From Nectonema munidae (taxonomy: Eukaryota > Nematomorpha > Nectonematoida > Nectonematidae), in NCBI GenBank assembly GCA_030549495.1, contig JAUIRK010001052.1, positions 1,984,001-2,048,000 of the forward strand: DNA of 64,000 bases, written 5' to 3'. The translations under genes were made by a program, and so were the position numbers. The notes beneath the pieces are model-generated. The model was not told the origin of the DNA. It searched no databases and saw nothing but the letters and a program-made list of their open reading frames with translations. Of this stretch, positions 11,387 through 24,384 are shown one piece after another. Every line of letters begins with the position of its first letter. The first letter of the stretch is position 1.

Positions 11387-14300
11387 TGTGCTTAAAACAA
11401 GTTCTTTTGGCGAAAGAATTCAAACTTGAAGAAATTGAAAATGTTCTTAGAACAGACATCAAAGCTGAAAGAAAATTTCAAAGACTTGCTATCACTAAAT
11501 ACGGTCTTATTAATATGGAAGTTCGCAAAAAAGTATGGCCAATTCTCTTAAGGATAAGCAATAGATCTTCTACTCTTCGTGCTCGTTCGTGTGAGTATAA
11601 GTCTTTTTTACCTTATTTAAACTTTTTCTGAAGTCTTTTGGTAGTTTAGCCTCCAAAATTAGAAAAATTATTCATACTACGTAAAATATATCTATCTATA
11701 TATACTAACTAACATATTACCAACAATTAGTTTTTACAAGATTACGCTGTATAAACTCGGGAATGCAGCTTGTGAAGAGTCATTCGTTGTGCCACACTAT
11801 GGACGAATTTTCTTTTATCTTTCATCCAAAGATTTTGGATAGTTTGAGTCCTGCATTGTTTGGATCAACAAAATTCTGCTTATGGATGATGACTTCATGT
11901 GAGTGAACCCTACCAGGCAATTTATCTAAATTGGAGTAAAAAGGACAACCATTTGAAATAATGCGAGTACCAGGCAGAATATATTGAAAAATTATTTTAT
12001 GTAGTTATTGTGCATTTCGATCAAGCCTAGATACGAAAGGTGGATTTTTTTAATAACGTCCATTATTTTATTTGCGTCAACAATGTTCTGGCAGGCAGCA
12101 GGTTTTATCGCCATTTTCAAAGGTAAAATTAAAAATAATTCTTTTGTGCTTGTTTAGTATAAATTTCCATTTAAATTCGTTAGCTAAATTTAGTTAACGG
12201 TTTTGCAAGATAAATTTTACTACCTTTTTTCAAGTACTTATGCGAGTATCATGGCGACACCCAGGGCGCAGTAACCTGCAAGAAGTCTGGAATCTTTCAA
12301 TTATAAAAATTTTTGAGTTCCTTCTATCTTCCAGTAGGGTTGTTTGAAAGCGTTTGATATCCAAGACTTCTGGCCACAGCGTCAATGCGCCTTCGCCAAC
12401 CTTTGGCCACACCAGCATCATGGCGACACCCAGGCCTAAGGTACTTATGGCAGTATGTAATGCAATCGTGGCGGCCCACTTCTGTGGTGCGAGTTTTCTG
12501 GAATGACAGATCCGGGGGAAAACAACAACAACAATTTATGCGAGCGAAAGATTTGGTTAAGTTTTGAAAAAGAATACAGTCACATCAAAAGAGGAGCAAT
12601 TTCCCCTCCATGCCTTTTCTCCTCTCTCCACACTTCACCCTTTACAATATTTGCGCTTAGTAACTTTTACAAGTCATGAAATTATAAGTAGAAGTGCATT
12701 CGAGTGAAGTTGAAATGCCGCGATTTGAATCGGACGGCATTGGGAATCACCAGATTCTTGTCAATCCTTGTGACGCCCTCATTCTAAAGCTTTTCAAAGA
12801 ATCATGACATCAAAGTGTATTAAGTCTATTCAACTAGATAATAGAAAACCTACATATCTAAATTTGATGTCATGAATGCTAAGAAAACTGAAAATAATAC
12901 ATGAATTAAATAACCTAATATTTTCAAATGATAAAATTACTTTATAAGCCTTTTACTCAGTCTCATTATAGTTCAATTTTCGATTTCTAAATTAATGATA
13001 GAATTATCGGCGTAAACATTCTTGAGCGATAAACGATTAAGCGACAGACATGTTTAAGCGATGATCGCTTGAGCGATAAAACTATGTCCTATATTTCCTA
13101 ATATTTAATATAATGATACAGATATTTTATCTTACTAAAAAAGCTCTCAAATATATATCGCTTGAAAAAATGATCGCTCTACAGTTTATCGGCCATGTGT
13201 ATGAGTGCCGAATGATCGATATAAGTGAAAATAAAGCGTCTTCAAAAACAAAATGCCTTTTTTTTAGATTTTTTTTTGTTTTTGACTACTTTTGAATAAA
13301 TAGACATAATAATTGACCAAAATTATTGTATATAAACGCAATGGTTCGATACGGAGCACTCAAAACGCTGATATAAGATTAGACATTATTTGTATGTTTG
13401 GAGGCCCGTCGATAACGGATTTATTTTGCAGCCTCTTTTGGAACTCCCTTCAAAAATATAAATGTATACACTTTTTTATTGTTTAGGTACCATTAAAAGT
13501 TCAGGTGCCGCTGTATTTAGAGTCTGGCTACGGCGCTGTGTGTGCGATAGCCATAATGAATATATCTGAGTATAAAGCGCACCTCATCGGTTGCGGAGCT
13601 CTGTATCAAGTGAACCTTGAATAGAATATCCCGATCCTATAATTCGTATTTTATAGCGAACTAAAAATTCTCTTTTGTATTCTATTCGAAATAGAAGAGT
13701 ACTTACTTTGTATATATTTTACACAACTTAACCAGTCCTTTTACATTATAAAATTTAATTTTTCAAGCAATTCTTTTTTTTCCTTACATAAAATTAGGGA
13801 TTATATACTCACTGTGTAAATCAAATTGTTTAGTCAAATGTGTGTCAGATTATTCGAAGAACAGATACTTTCTACAAGTCAAAGTGGATGTGGAGCGTTT
13901 GAAGCATTATCCTCAAGGTAATGTATTATTATTATTATAAATAAAGTCAATTCGCGTAATTAATTAGACGTGCATTCATGCAAAATTTGAAACTAGCAAT
14001 TGTTTTATTAAGTTTTCTGTATTATTAAAAATAAAATTAAACATCCCATAATTTTAATTTAGCGTCAATATTTGTCTGTCTTTTGATGCTTATTTGAGAT
14101 GTAGCAAAAACTGTTGAAGTTTTAAGCTGTTTTTTTGTTTAGAGGTAGATAAAGAAGAATTTAAAGATCGATGCCTGAAGATCATCATGGAAATTATTTT
14201 AAATCAGCCAAATTTCCACTACTACCAAGGCTATCACGAAATAGTTTCTATCTTCTTAACCGTTTTGAGTGATGAAGAAACATTAGAAGCTTTGCTGAAG

Positions 14301-17300
14301 CTAAATATTTCACATTTAGGGTACATTTAATCTACACTAAAATTAAAAATATGATTTCACCTTTTTTAGGATTGATGTGAATTAAAAATTTTAAAAACGT
14401 ATTTGATGTTCATTAAATCAATAAATATTATTATTTTTAGATTTAAGTAAAATATATATAAATATTTGGTAACTATAATCACACTTTACAACGCGTGATC
14501 CGACGTTAGACCTATTCTTTTTTGCAATTATATATCTTTCAATATATATATATATATATTGATATTATTTCCAATTAAACTGTTCATTTATACCAGGATC
14601 TAATTTATTAATGAAGTATCTTTCCTTGCTAACGCTCTCTTTAAGGCTCACAGTTTCAGTATCATAGCTGTCTTTGCTTAGGTATTTTGTTAGGTGCGAT
14701 TAATCAATATTTTCCAATGAGCATCATCATAGATTTTGAAAAATAAAAGTATTCGAAAAAAGCGAAATGCTGACTCCGAAAATCGCTTGCATATCATCAC
14801 TAGAGTATGAAATGAAAAGCATATAAAGTTTTTGGCATGAAACTGGAAGATTACTGGCAAAAACAGATCTAAGGCTGAAAATATTTTTTTGCTGGCTTTC
14901 TTTTAATTAATTCAAAAAATATTTATATTCAAAAAAGGTGTAATTGTTAAAGCTATTTTTAAAGTGAGTTTTTTTAAAATCCTTAGCTTAAATTCTTGAA
15001 CGGCCTGAATAACACCCTGATATCTAAAGATACATCCATACACAACTCTCTTACCTATAATAATAAATTGTCAACCTTTTCTACCGATCACACAAAGTTG
15101 AATTATTACCTAGCATGAACATATATTTTTATCTTCCTTACTATTTTTAATCTGACGTATTTAATCAGTAAACATATTATCAATAATGGTGAGGAAAAAG
15201 TAGTTATCCAATTTCATCTTTATAAAAGTTCTTATGTGGATAAGCATATTCAGTGTTGGCAATTTTTGAGCCAAAAATAATTATTTAAGTGTGCTATCTT
15301 ATTTCTAATCAAATTTTGTATATAAATTTAGGTATTTCACGAAAGAAACAATGGCAGAAACCGATAACTTTCTTGCTCTAATCTATCCATTGGTGGCTTC
15401 TATCAATAGCAGCTTCGCTAACCAACTGGTGAATCAAGGCATTGGAACAATCTTTGCCCTTCCATGGGTGTTGACGTGGTTTTGCCATACTTCTTTGAGT
15501 GTTGCGGACATACTAAGACTTTTCGACTTCTTACTCAGTTCAGATCCTTTGATGCCTGTTTACTTGTGTATTTCATCATTCCTTGTATTTTTATTTATTG
15601 AACCGGCTTCTGAATTTTCATTTTTCAACCAAAAATTAATGGTTCTGCCATTCCCAAAGCTTTAAAAACTTAATTATTGATAAGAATTCACTTTGGAAGA
15701 AGAGTTAAATATGTTATTTGCACATCTAGTTCACTAGATAGTTCAACTATGCATGCATGGAAAAAACATTCAACTGAAATTAAAATTTTTTTTTTAGGAT
15801 AAAGCTGTAATAGAAAGACCAAATATATAAAATTATTATGATTTTTCTAGATGTTTTTATACTTTTTTTAAGGACTCTGTTACATTAAGTGAACTATTTT
15901 TAGCTTTGGAACATTTCTTTCTTCTACGAAGAAACCCTTTTCAAAACTATGAATTGACATTTTATTGAGATTTTGTATAGAAAGTACCAATGATGCAAAG
16001 ATTAGAAGAGAAAATATGGTTAAAGAGTTTGATAGAACTGTAGACATATTTGAAACAGTAATATTATTCTGGAGGGGGTAGACAACTTTTTTTTCCATAA
16101 TTTTTAATTTTATTTTAAAAGAATTTGTGTCTGAAACTCAACTGTAAAACAAGTAAGGTAATATGGAAAGTCTAGTCAAAAGCGAAACACGTGTTAATGA
16201 TAAATTGAAAAAGTTGAAAATTTGTCCCAAAATGCGTCATCTTCAATGATACAATATCTATTAATAAAGCAATGATAAAGCATTTGAGAGACACCCATCA
16301 CCGCAGCTTTTGAGTGCAAGCCAACCTCTTTGGTTACAAAAATGAGGTTCTTTGTATTTCAGATGAATATGGTTATAAGCAGGGCGAGTAAAAGTCAACT
16401 TTTATTTCCGTTTAGCAAAAACTCTTTGAAGATCTTTACTTTTTTAGTCTAAAAATTTTTGAACTAATTTCAAATTTTTAAGTCAATCAAAAATAATTTT
16501 TCTAGCTTAGGTCAATAAAGTCAATTTTTATATTTAACACTTTTTGATTCAATGTGCCTAAATTGTTATAAGCGATACATACAAGATTTCTTCTTTATAT
16601 CAACACTTCCACAATAGTTGGGCTTTTTTCATCTAATAAAAGGTTTAACTGTAAAGTTTGCCTGACCTAGGTTAAAGACGAAGAAATTTTTTGTAAGACA
16701 AATTTTTTTTGTTGACAAACGCGGTTACATACGATATATCCGCTGCAGAAGTTATGGAATTTTATTCCCAAACTTTTTTTATCATTGCATGTTTTTCACA
16801 TCTTTTACACAAGTTTACCTTAAAAGTTAAGTTATTCTGCAAAATTGTTGGTTACCGGCATTAAATAATTCAAAATTAGTAATAGAAAAAGACGTTCTCT
16901 TTTCAAACCTATCGGCAACACTTGAGTTCCAATTGTACCGAAATTAACAAATTGGTTGCAAGCAGCAAAATATTTTCATTAAAATCTTCCAGCAGTGAAG
17001 AAATTAATGATGAAGATGACGGCATTTTATTGCTAAATATTAAGAAATTGTTAAAAAAGAAAATCTGTGTCAAAACTTGCTAATTTAGGGAATATTCACG
17101 ATTCATTGATTTAGTCGGAAAAAGTCAACATGGAGACATTTTCAGTCGAAGATGCCTTTACTTGTTTCTTCAACATTATTTCATTTAAGACGAATGTGGC
17201 GTTAAAAGTTATCTTGAAAATAGATTGAAATAAAATGAAATCAATAAAATCTTGAATATAGAAAACTCACAAATCTCTAGCAGTACTTATCCCAAATTAC

Positions 17301-20300
17301 AAAATTGTCAAGTTTTAACTTTAGAAGTAGAAAGATCTTTTTCTAAACTGAAAAAACTGCTAGAAAATGATCGAATTTTAAATCAGAAAATGTCATTAAT
17401 TATATGTTGTTGTATTACAATGTCATGGATTCTTTGAAATAATTTTCAATACTTTCTCTAAAGTGTTCATAGTTGTTCAATTCAATGAAGCTTTAAAAAG
17501 TCAATAAGGTCAATTTTTTCTCTGAATAAAAGTAATTTTTCCTCGCCCTGGTTATAAGTTTGATACTTTGTTCAGATAGAAGGAAAAATTTCCCAAAAGA
17601 AGTATGAGATGGTTAGAAACAGTGTTGTCACGATCTTTTTTTGATCCATATTTTTAATTTATCTATAGCTAAATCTTGGGGAATTGTTTTGCATTCTTAT
17701 AGTCCATGATTTTGATCCTTATTTATTACAGTCAGGCACTATATAGAGACTTTCGACACATGATCTTAATTAACATCTCGACCCATTTCTTCTGCTTTGA
17801 AAAGAGAACATCGTGGTCAGCGCGCTTCAAAGGGCTTATTATTTATTATATTTAATGCCTTTTTGTTTATATCTTATTATTTGTTTTAAAATTTTGGCCA
17901 TATTGAACATAAAAATTACTTAACCTTCGCATGAACTATACTGTATATGATAGTTGGCATTTATTGCTAAAAGTTATAGGAAAAAACTCTTAAAATTTAA
18001 AAAGATCAAACAAAGTAATATGGGCGAACTTAAAGATAAAATGGCGACTAAAGTTAAAAAGGGCGAACTTGAAATGAAAAAGGACGAACTTGAAATGAAA
18101 AAGAATGAACTTGAAATGAAAAAGGTCTAACTCAAAGTGAAAAAGGTGAAATTTAATGTAAAAACAGATGAACTTATATAAAAAAAGAATACATTCAACG
18201 AAAATATTTGACAGTTAAAATCATTAAAAAAATTATGCTTCATTCCTAATCTTGTAATAAATCTCCTCGTACCGCCTTTCCTTCCTTGCACTTAATTTGC
18301 CGAGGGTATCATGATCTGTTGATGACCACAATGGTGGACAATTTATCTTTATAAGGCTTTTTGTTTCCTTTTTTGCATGAATAAAAGTTTTACTGCCTAA
18401 TGATTTATTTTCAAATAATCCTTTTTCTTAGCATCCTGCATGGTTTTGCAAAAAGTCAAAGAAATTGAAAGGATAGACGAACTGCCTTATGAAGAAATAT
18501 TTTGTCTTCTTTCAGATTTTTCGAGCAATACTTATTCCATCGAATACATGATAGAATTGGCGAGCGATGTTTACATCAGCAAACGCCCTAACCCAAAACT
18601 AATGGAATCAAGGGATGCCTATCTTTCTGACTAGTAATTTTTCTTTACTCACTATAATAGTAATGAGAATACATTCCAATAAACATTCCTACAAACTTTT
18701 AAAGCTAAAACATCTCTATATTTAGTTCGTACACGTGTGAAAGAGACAAATTACTTTCTATAAGTCCAAAAATTTAGATTTTTTAAGAACATAACCAGCC
18801 TACATGCCAATTTCACATAGTAATTTATTGAATCTAGCACTTGTTGTAAGTTTGCGTATTGTATTGCCACTCAAATAGTTCCAATAACTACTCATCTCGA
18901 CTTTAAACGTGAATTCGGGATAATTTGCTGTTTTCAAGAGAAAAACAGATTTGTATTGACAGTCCAACAAAAGAACTTATAAAGCCTTTAAGAAAAACTG
19001 ATAGCCGTTATTTAACAAGCACTACAAACAGCGTAGATGTATTTTTTTAATTTAAAAAAACTAAAAAAGATGTCAAAAGCGCGATATGCATCTCCATGAA
19101 GATGTATGCAATCTCATCCTAATGTTTAGTTAGGCGGAGTTTCCCAACTGGCCCTTTGTGCACTCCAACGAGTCCGTAGAAAAATTCAGTGGATCGAGGC
19201 AGAATTTGAGGAATGAAGATACACTTATGTGTTGTTCCATTTTTATTTGGGTGCGGTGGTGTAAAGTTATTCCACAACATGGTAGTGTTATCCCTAAATG
19301 AGTAATGACTTCGTTGGCATGCCAACTTTATTGTTTTCTTGTGACTGGGATGTACTAAGCTGTCAAATAAAGAAATTGACCCCTTTTATATCTCCTTCTA
19401 TTTTACGCAGCATTTTTTCACTTTGGAAGAATTCGTTTATTCGCGAAAAGTGGCTCATTTTATTAAATTTGATTTAATAAGTTTAAGGGTTTTTTGTATT
19501 CAGACATTAAACCCTAAAAAAATGTATAGATTTGACTTGTTTATGTTTCAGAGTTAAAAAGATACAGTTTTCTCCTCTTGGGCTCCAAAATGGCGTTTAT
19601 TGTTCCAATTGTTTGGTTTTAAATTTGATTAATTGTTAAGTCAATCAGTATTTCTTGACTTTCTTGCGAAAAAGTGGCTTAAATGATAAAAATTTTGTAT
19701 ACAATTCTCCCACATCTTTGCTGGTAAAACGCAAACGTTTCTCTTGTGAAACATTTAAAACTTCTTTTTAGTTAAATTTGTTTAAGTTTCTAAATTTGAT
19801 TTTTTTAAAACATGTGTTGCAGAGTCCTACAAAGAGCGAATTAGAGAGTCGACAAGCAGACACCTCTTCCCAGGGGGAAACAGGAAATTCACAATAATGT
19901 GTTTTTAAAATTATGAAAATACATTTTAAGAGCTATATTTTTATTAAATTGAAAATTGTTTTAATAACTTAATATTTTCACAAACCTTTTCAAATCTTCA
20001 ACTTTTTCTGGATCCAAATTCATTCTTTTGTTTCTATTAAAGTTTTATCTTGAATTTCTGATTTTGATGAACTAGCTATGATTTATTAAATATTTTTCAC
20101 CAAGGTATATTAAAGCGATAAAGTTTCTCTCTTTCCTACCACTAGATCAAAAGGTCGTATTTTTATCTGGTAACGCTTTGCACGTGTCCATTTCTTCTAT
20201 TAATTCTTGTTGACTGAGATATAATGTTTTTATAAGAGGTGTTACAATATGAAAGAAGTGATTAAAACAATGAAGAATACTCATAAGCAATGTAGTAACA

Positions 20301-20723
20301 TGCCTTTTAGAAACACCCAAATTACAACCATATGGTTATAGTGACCTACAAATGGATAATCTTATTTACTAAAAAATACAATATAGACGAGGGTTTATAA
20401 AAATATATTCGTTTTCCGTTTTTTCTTCACCGATCACTGAGAACAGGGAACTTTGGTGTCCATGCTAAATTGTGACATATTTTATTAAAAAACAAAAATG
20501 TATTTAAAGTGTATGTTCTAAACGCTCACTGCTCTATAAAATTCTAGTATTAATCAATCATTGAATTTTTAGTCATGCAAAGCATACTAAATTGCCATCA
20601 TCTAAGTCAACACATTTGTCGAGTTACCTGAAAAGACTGCATTCAGTTTCCTCAATACAAGTGTACCTTCTGTTATTTGGAATCATTGTTCTTTTTGTTT
20701 CCATTTATATCATGTATAAATAA
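11387..20723 (+). CDS. TBC1D20: TBC1 domain family member 20, ER-anchored Rab GAP (first coding exon not found)
   Basis: GTPase-activating protein for RAB1/RAB18-type Rabs at the ER and early secretory pathway. Exons: 11387-11590, 13834-13917, 14143-14320, 15332-15567, 18432-18633 and 20573-20723; phases agree at each join. The TBC domain shows LRRMAIS-like QRLAITKYGLI and VRKKVWPILL. The arginine finger is in DVER (Arg codon 13896-13898) and the glutamine finger in YYQGYHEI (Gln codon 14226-14228). GTIFALPWVLTWF and DPLMPVYL follow. The last exon encodes a C-terminal membrane anchor (VYLLLFGIIVLFVSIYIMYK), as in the human protein. About 350 residues are read against 403 in human. Introns hold a hAT copy and a minisatellite. 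The true start lies upstream of an exon whose acceptor is at 11385-11386. Confidence 0.93.
11591..13833 (+). other. TBC1D20 intron with a split direct repeat and a GCGATAA cluster
   Basis: Two copies of ATCATGGCGACACCCAGG lie at 12248-12265 and 12417-12434 in the only G+C-richer part of this intron, about 12240-12520. At 13026-13215, motifs of the type GCGATAA and GATCGCTT recur on both strands, probably the remains of a small inverted-repeat element. No coding sequence is seen. Confidence 0.5.
16380..17550 (+). mobile_element. Internally deleted hAT transposon, 1171 bp, in a TBC1D20 intron
   Basis: Inverted ends begin CAGGGCGAG on both sides and are flanked by a perfect 8-bp duplication, GTTATAAG, at 16372-16379 and 17551-17558. 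At 17320-17395 the plus strand keeps the C-terminal hAT dimerisation motif LEVERSFSKLKKLLENDR. The rest of the transposase is missing or decayed. The perfect duplication suggests a modest age, and the missing middle says it is non-autonomous. Confidence 0.92.
18020..18160 (+). repeat. 21-bp minisatellite reading as a heptad repeat
   Basis: Units of the form GAACTTGAAATGAAAAAG plus three bases repeat three times cleanly (18064-18126), with decayed copies on both sides. One frame (18020-18130) runs ATG to TAA for 36 codons and reads ELEMKKD, ELEMKKN, ELEMKKV, a charged coiled-coil-like heptad. It lies in the fourth identified intron of TBC1D20 and no splice signals tie it to that gene. Confidence 0.75.
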
Positions 20724-20875
20724 ATTCTACAAAATGAAGTTTTTATTTTTTATATATTTTCCTCACTGTTTCCAAACTAAGAGTTTCTTCAACGCTAAAG
20801 CAAGAAAGGCTAAACATTACATAGTTAGACTCGGTTTTTTATACTTATTAAAAACAATTTGTTTATTTCTTCGTC

Positions 20876-20881
20876 AATAAA
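20876..20881 (+). promoter_or_regulatory. Probable poly(A) signal of TBC1D20
   Basis: AATAAA 153 bp after the TAA stop, in a T-rich context. Another AATAAA overlaps the stop codon itself but would leave almost no 3' UTR. Confidence 0.5.
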
Positions 20882-21455
20882 TATATACAAATTTATATAT
20901 TATTGTTATCCTATATTCATATTCTTATTCATACATTTTCACTTCATCCTTATTTCTTCGAAGTTTTAGTCTTTAAATTATTTATAATTGTATAAAAATT
21001 TTGGAATTTTTTATTCAATTTTGCTTGAATATAAAAGATGACCTTTTCGTGATCTAGAACTAACTTGTTTAAGATTTGGTTTAAGGCAGAGGAAGCCATC
21101 TTTCCATCCCTGACAATATCCAAATAATTTTAATTTTAGAAGTTTTTTTAATATTTTTTACTCTTTAAAACTGCCATAGTCTTTTTCCATTCTATTCACA
21201 TTTAATTTTCTAAAATTAAAACGACGTATTAGATATGTTTTTTGGAGATTATGATTATTTTCACAACGATCATTTGACGTTTTTTGTCTTCGAGAGTAAT
21301 ATACACATTTTAAGACATTTATTTTTAATAACAAAGAAATTGAAAGTCACTAGAACATTTTGTTGACTGGAACTATTTTCTCTTGAAAATACCAATATAA
21401 AAATTAAATTAAATTTAACCTTTCATTACCAGAAAAAGAAGACGATATTTATTAA

Positions 21456-21719
21456 AAAGCAGAAGATTCATATACAAAACTATTTGAAAAAGCAGATGAA
21501 GGTAAAATTGTTTATGTATCATATGAGATACACTGGTCACGAAGGGTTAACGAGTATTTTAATAGTATTAAAAGTAGGACTGAAAATTTTGAATTATATG
21601 GACATTTGTTTCATTCAACTTCAATTTATAGGAAGTTTACTGTACCAGATTGGGCGATCAATCTATTCTTAAGTGCTTCAATGATCTTGCTTTGCATCTC
21701 CGTAAACAAAAAATACTAA
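21456..21719 (+). other. Unidentified 87-codon open stretch with a hydrophobic C-terminus
   Basis: An open frame, unusual for this AT content, reads GKIVYVSYEIHWSRRVNEYF and ends in a membrane-like DWAINLFLSASMILLCISV followed by NKKY and a stop. Charged, then hydrophobic, then a short basic tail is the layout of a single-pass segment. There is weak likeness to the junction before the first membrane segment of TM9SF (nonaspanin) proteins, but it is not enough to name it. No ATG near the start and no certain splice sites. Confidence 0.25.
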
Positions 21720-24384
21720 AAATCAGTTAACGCGGGGTGTGAGACTTAGCAATTTTCAGCTTTATTTTGGAAAACGAATATGCCTACATTAAGCCCACCC
21801 ACATTAGAAAAACCTTTCAAGAATGTTACAGATTCAATTAATGATTAAATTGTTTCATTATACTTTTAACTTCATTGGCTGTTAATATTTTGCAATTTCA
21901 GCTGGCGTTTTTTGAAAAACACTTGAAAGGCATATTGCTAATGTTATGTCTAAATTATGTGGCATAAAAATAACTTCAGGAATCTCAAAGGTTATTGCAA
22001 CTTTAGAATAACTTTAAGATCAAAATGCGCAGCGGTATAATAATGATTCAATGTTTTGTTAAAACCGAACTAACACTAGGATGACAAAAATTTGTTGCTG
22101 TAAAAGGAAAGTGCAGTCTATTTTGACCAGTTTCATTTTTCAGTTTACACAATTATATCAATTTTCCATGAATAAATGATTTTTATTTTGTTTGGTTAAG
22201 GTTTACTGATATTTGAAAAAAAAATTTATCTTATTTATTTATTTTCATGTTAAAAAAGCAAAATAAACATACAGAGAGTTAAAACAAAACTTTTTACAAA
22301 TATTAAATATTATGGCTATACATTAACTCCAGGTTGGAAAACTGGATTTTTCATGTTTAGCTTTGTTTCGCAATAGTTTTCCTAAATGAGTTTGGAGCAG
22401 TGATGGGACGATATCAAAGTCTCGTACAATTATCAATTCTAAAAAAAGAGTAATTTCGATTCTTCTTGATTTAAAAAATAAGACGTAGTTAGCGCATTCA
22501 CCATTCGTTTCAGTCAGTATGTAAGTTTACACTTTATATTCCGACACTTTAAATTTGCATCGTATTTCTTACTTGAGTTTTATAATTTATTTAAGCCCGA
22601 ATACTATATTTTAAAATGTTCCCTTTGCAAAAATATAACTCATAAGTTATTCCTTATAGGCGTATAGATAGCACTAAATATTTGAAACAATAGTGCAAAG
22701 TATTCATATATTTACTTTCTAAATAAAGAAGCCTACATGTCCTGATATAGCATTGATTGTATGGCGCCATTGGATGTACTTTTAAAAATACCCTCAAATT
22801 ATGGAAGAAAATTCGCGACTGATTTTCAAAATTCTAATTAAAAACATATATGTAATACAGAGTTGTTCGATCTATTTCGTCGTTGCTTCAATCGATTACT
22901 TTGTTGTTGCATCCAATTGCGTCGTTTTGCATATGATATTTTCACATTTATTCGCAAAATTTCAATAATCATCATCATCCATTTTGCCTTCTAGCCCTGG
23001 TTATTGTTCCCAAAGAGTCGGGGTCAACCAGTTTGCTGCAACAACTACTAGCATTTGCAACAAAATTCTTGCAAAATTTCAATAATGACTTTGAAAATTA
23101 TGTAAAACAATATTTACATCTAGTCCGCTCATATATGCAAGTTAGTAGCTATCAAATACAATAACAACGTAATAGATCAAAAGACCCTGTATATAACGTC
23201 AGGAAAATTAGGGTGAAGGTTGAAACGTTCTAGATATTAGATGCTCATCACCTTTCAAAGCCAGAATAAAAGTATCAGGGAGAGCAGCGAATTTTTTTGA
23301 AAAAGCACGATTTTATGCAAAAAATTTTCCTCAGAGCTGAAATTTTCAGCCAAATTTAAATTTCTACTAGATATGGTTGAACTGCTTAAACAGAATCAAT
23401 GAATTTATCAGAGCTAAATCAGGTTGGTGAAGGACGATTGATCCAATGTGACAATTTGTGTTGGATTAATGTTACAGTTAGTGTTAGATTTTAGGATTAA
23501 TCTTAGTGTTAACGTTAGTTATTTTTAGGATTTGTTTTAGAGCTAATTAGTGTAAAATTGGACCTTACCCTCTAAATTAAAAGACGTTAATACTGATTGT
23601 CACTTTTACCCAATTATCGCATTCGACTGTCGTAGACCCAAATCAAGTAGGTTGAAAAATTTGGTCCGTTTATCCAGGTTGTCGAGTCTAATGCCAAGAA
23701 CTTATTGGACCCAATAGAACTATGCCGGATCCTTCAGAATCAACAAATTTTTTTATAATAAATTTACAATTTTTTGATTTTAGCACCAATTTCACAATAC
23801 TCTGTTTTCATTTTTGAATTGAATTAAATCGTTCTATTTGTTAAACTTTAAAAAATTGTATATAAAAACAAATGATAATAAAATAGTCACAGGTGTAATT
23901 CTACCCAACGTAAAGAGTATCATAGTTATCACAAGATATAATTAAAAGTATAATGCGAACGAAGTTTTACTAGAAATGAAGTCGGAATATCAAAATTAGC
24001 AGGAGTAGGAGACGATGTTTTTGTTTCCATTTCTCAGCATTGGATAATGTTCTCTGGCTTTTTCTTTTCGTTGGTATCTAATTTTACATATTTAGTATGG
24101 AAGCTGCTAAAAGAACAAGAACAATGTCATTGTGTTTTGCTTTGTACGCCATCAGTGTCGTCATCTTTATAAAAAACTTTCAAAGTATAAACAGGAACTT
24201 CTTTTCTGTTATTTCTTGATTTTCCAACAAATCTCGTAAGTTGATTAGTAATAAAGAAAATAATCTACTTTTTGACTACATATTCAAGAGGAACATCATT
24301 TTTCAGTGAATCTCAAGGTTCTTATATCAACCAAAATTTAATTGCGTATATGTGAGGCCTAGTTATAATCATGTGTCGGGGAGT
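21720..24384. other. Intergenic, mostly unclassified
   Basis: AT-rich. An ATCATCATCATCC tract followed by a G+C-richer block (22970-23060) could be a SINE remnant. A CAGTGATGGGA at 22389 resembles the hAT end seen at 49011. A degenerate TTAGTGTTA-type simple repeat spans 23460-23540. No gene is recognised. Confidence 0.4.

Noticed and set aside
11730-11900. Additional TBC1D20 exon in the first identified intron
   Set aside because: Readings lack family similarity and the phases of the flanking exons already agree without it.
18020-18160. CRISPR-like array
   Set aside because: The repeats are contiguous with no unique spacers; it is a minisatellite in a eukaryotic intron.
18440-18634. TBC1D20 ending at the TAG of this exon
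   Set aside because: A phase-matched donor overlaps the TAG and joins an exon encoding the membrane anchor expected for the family.
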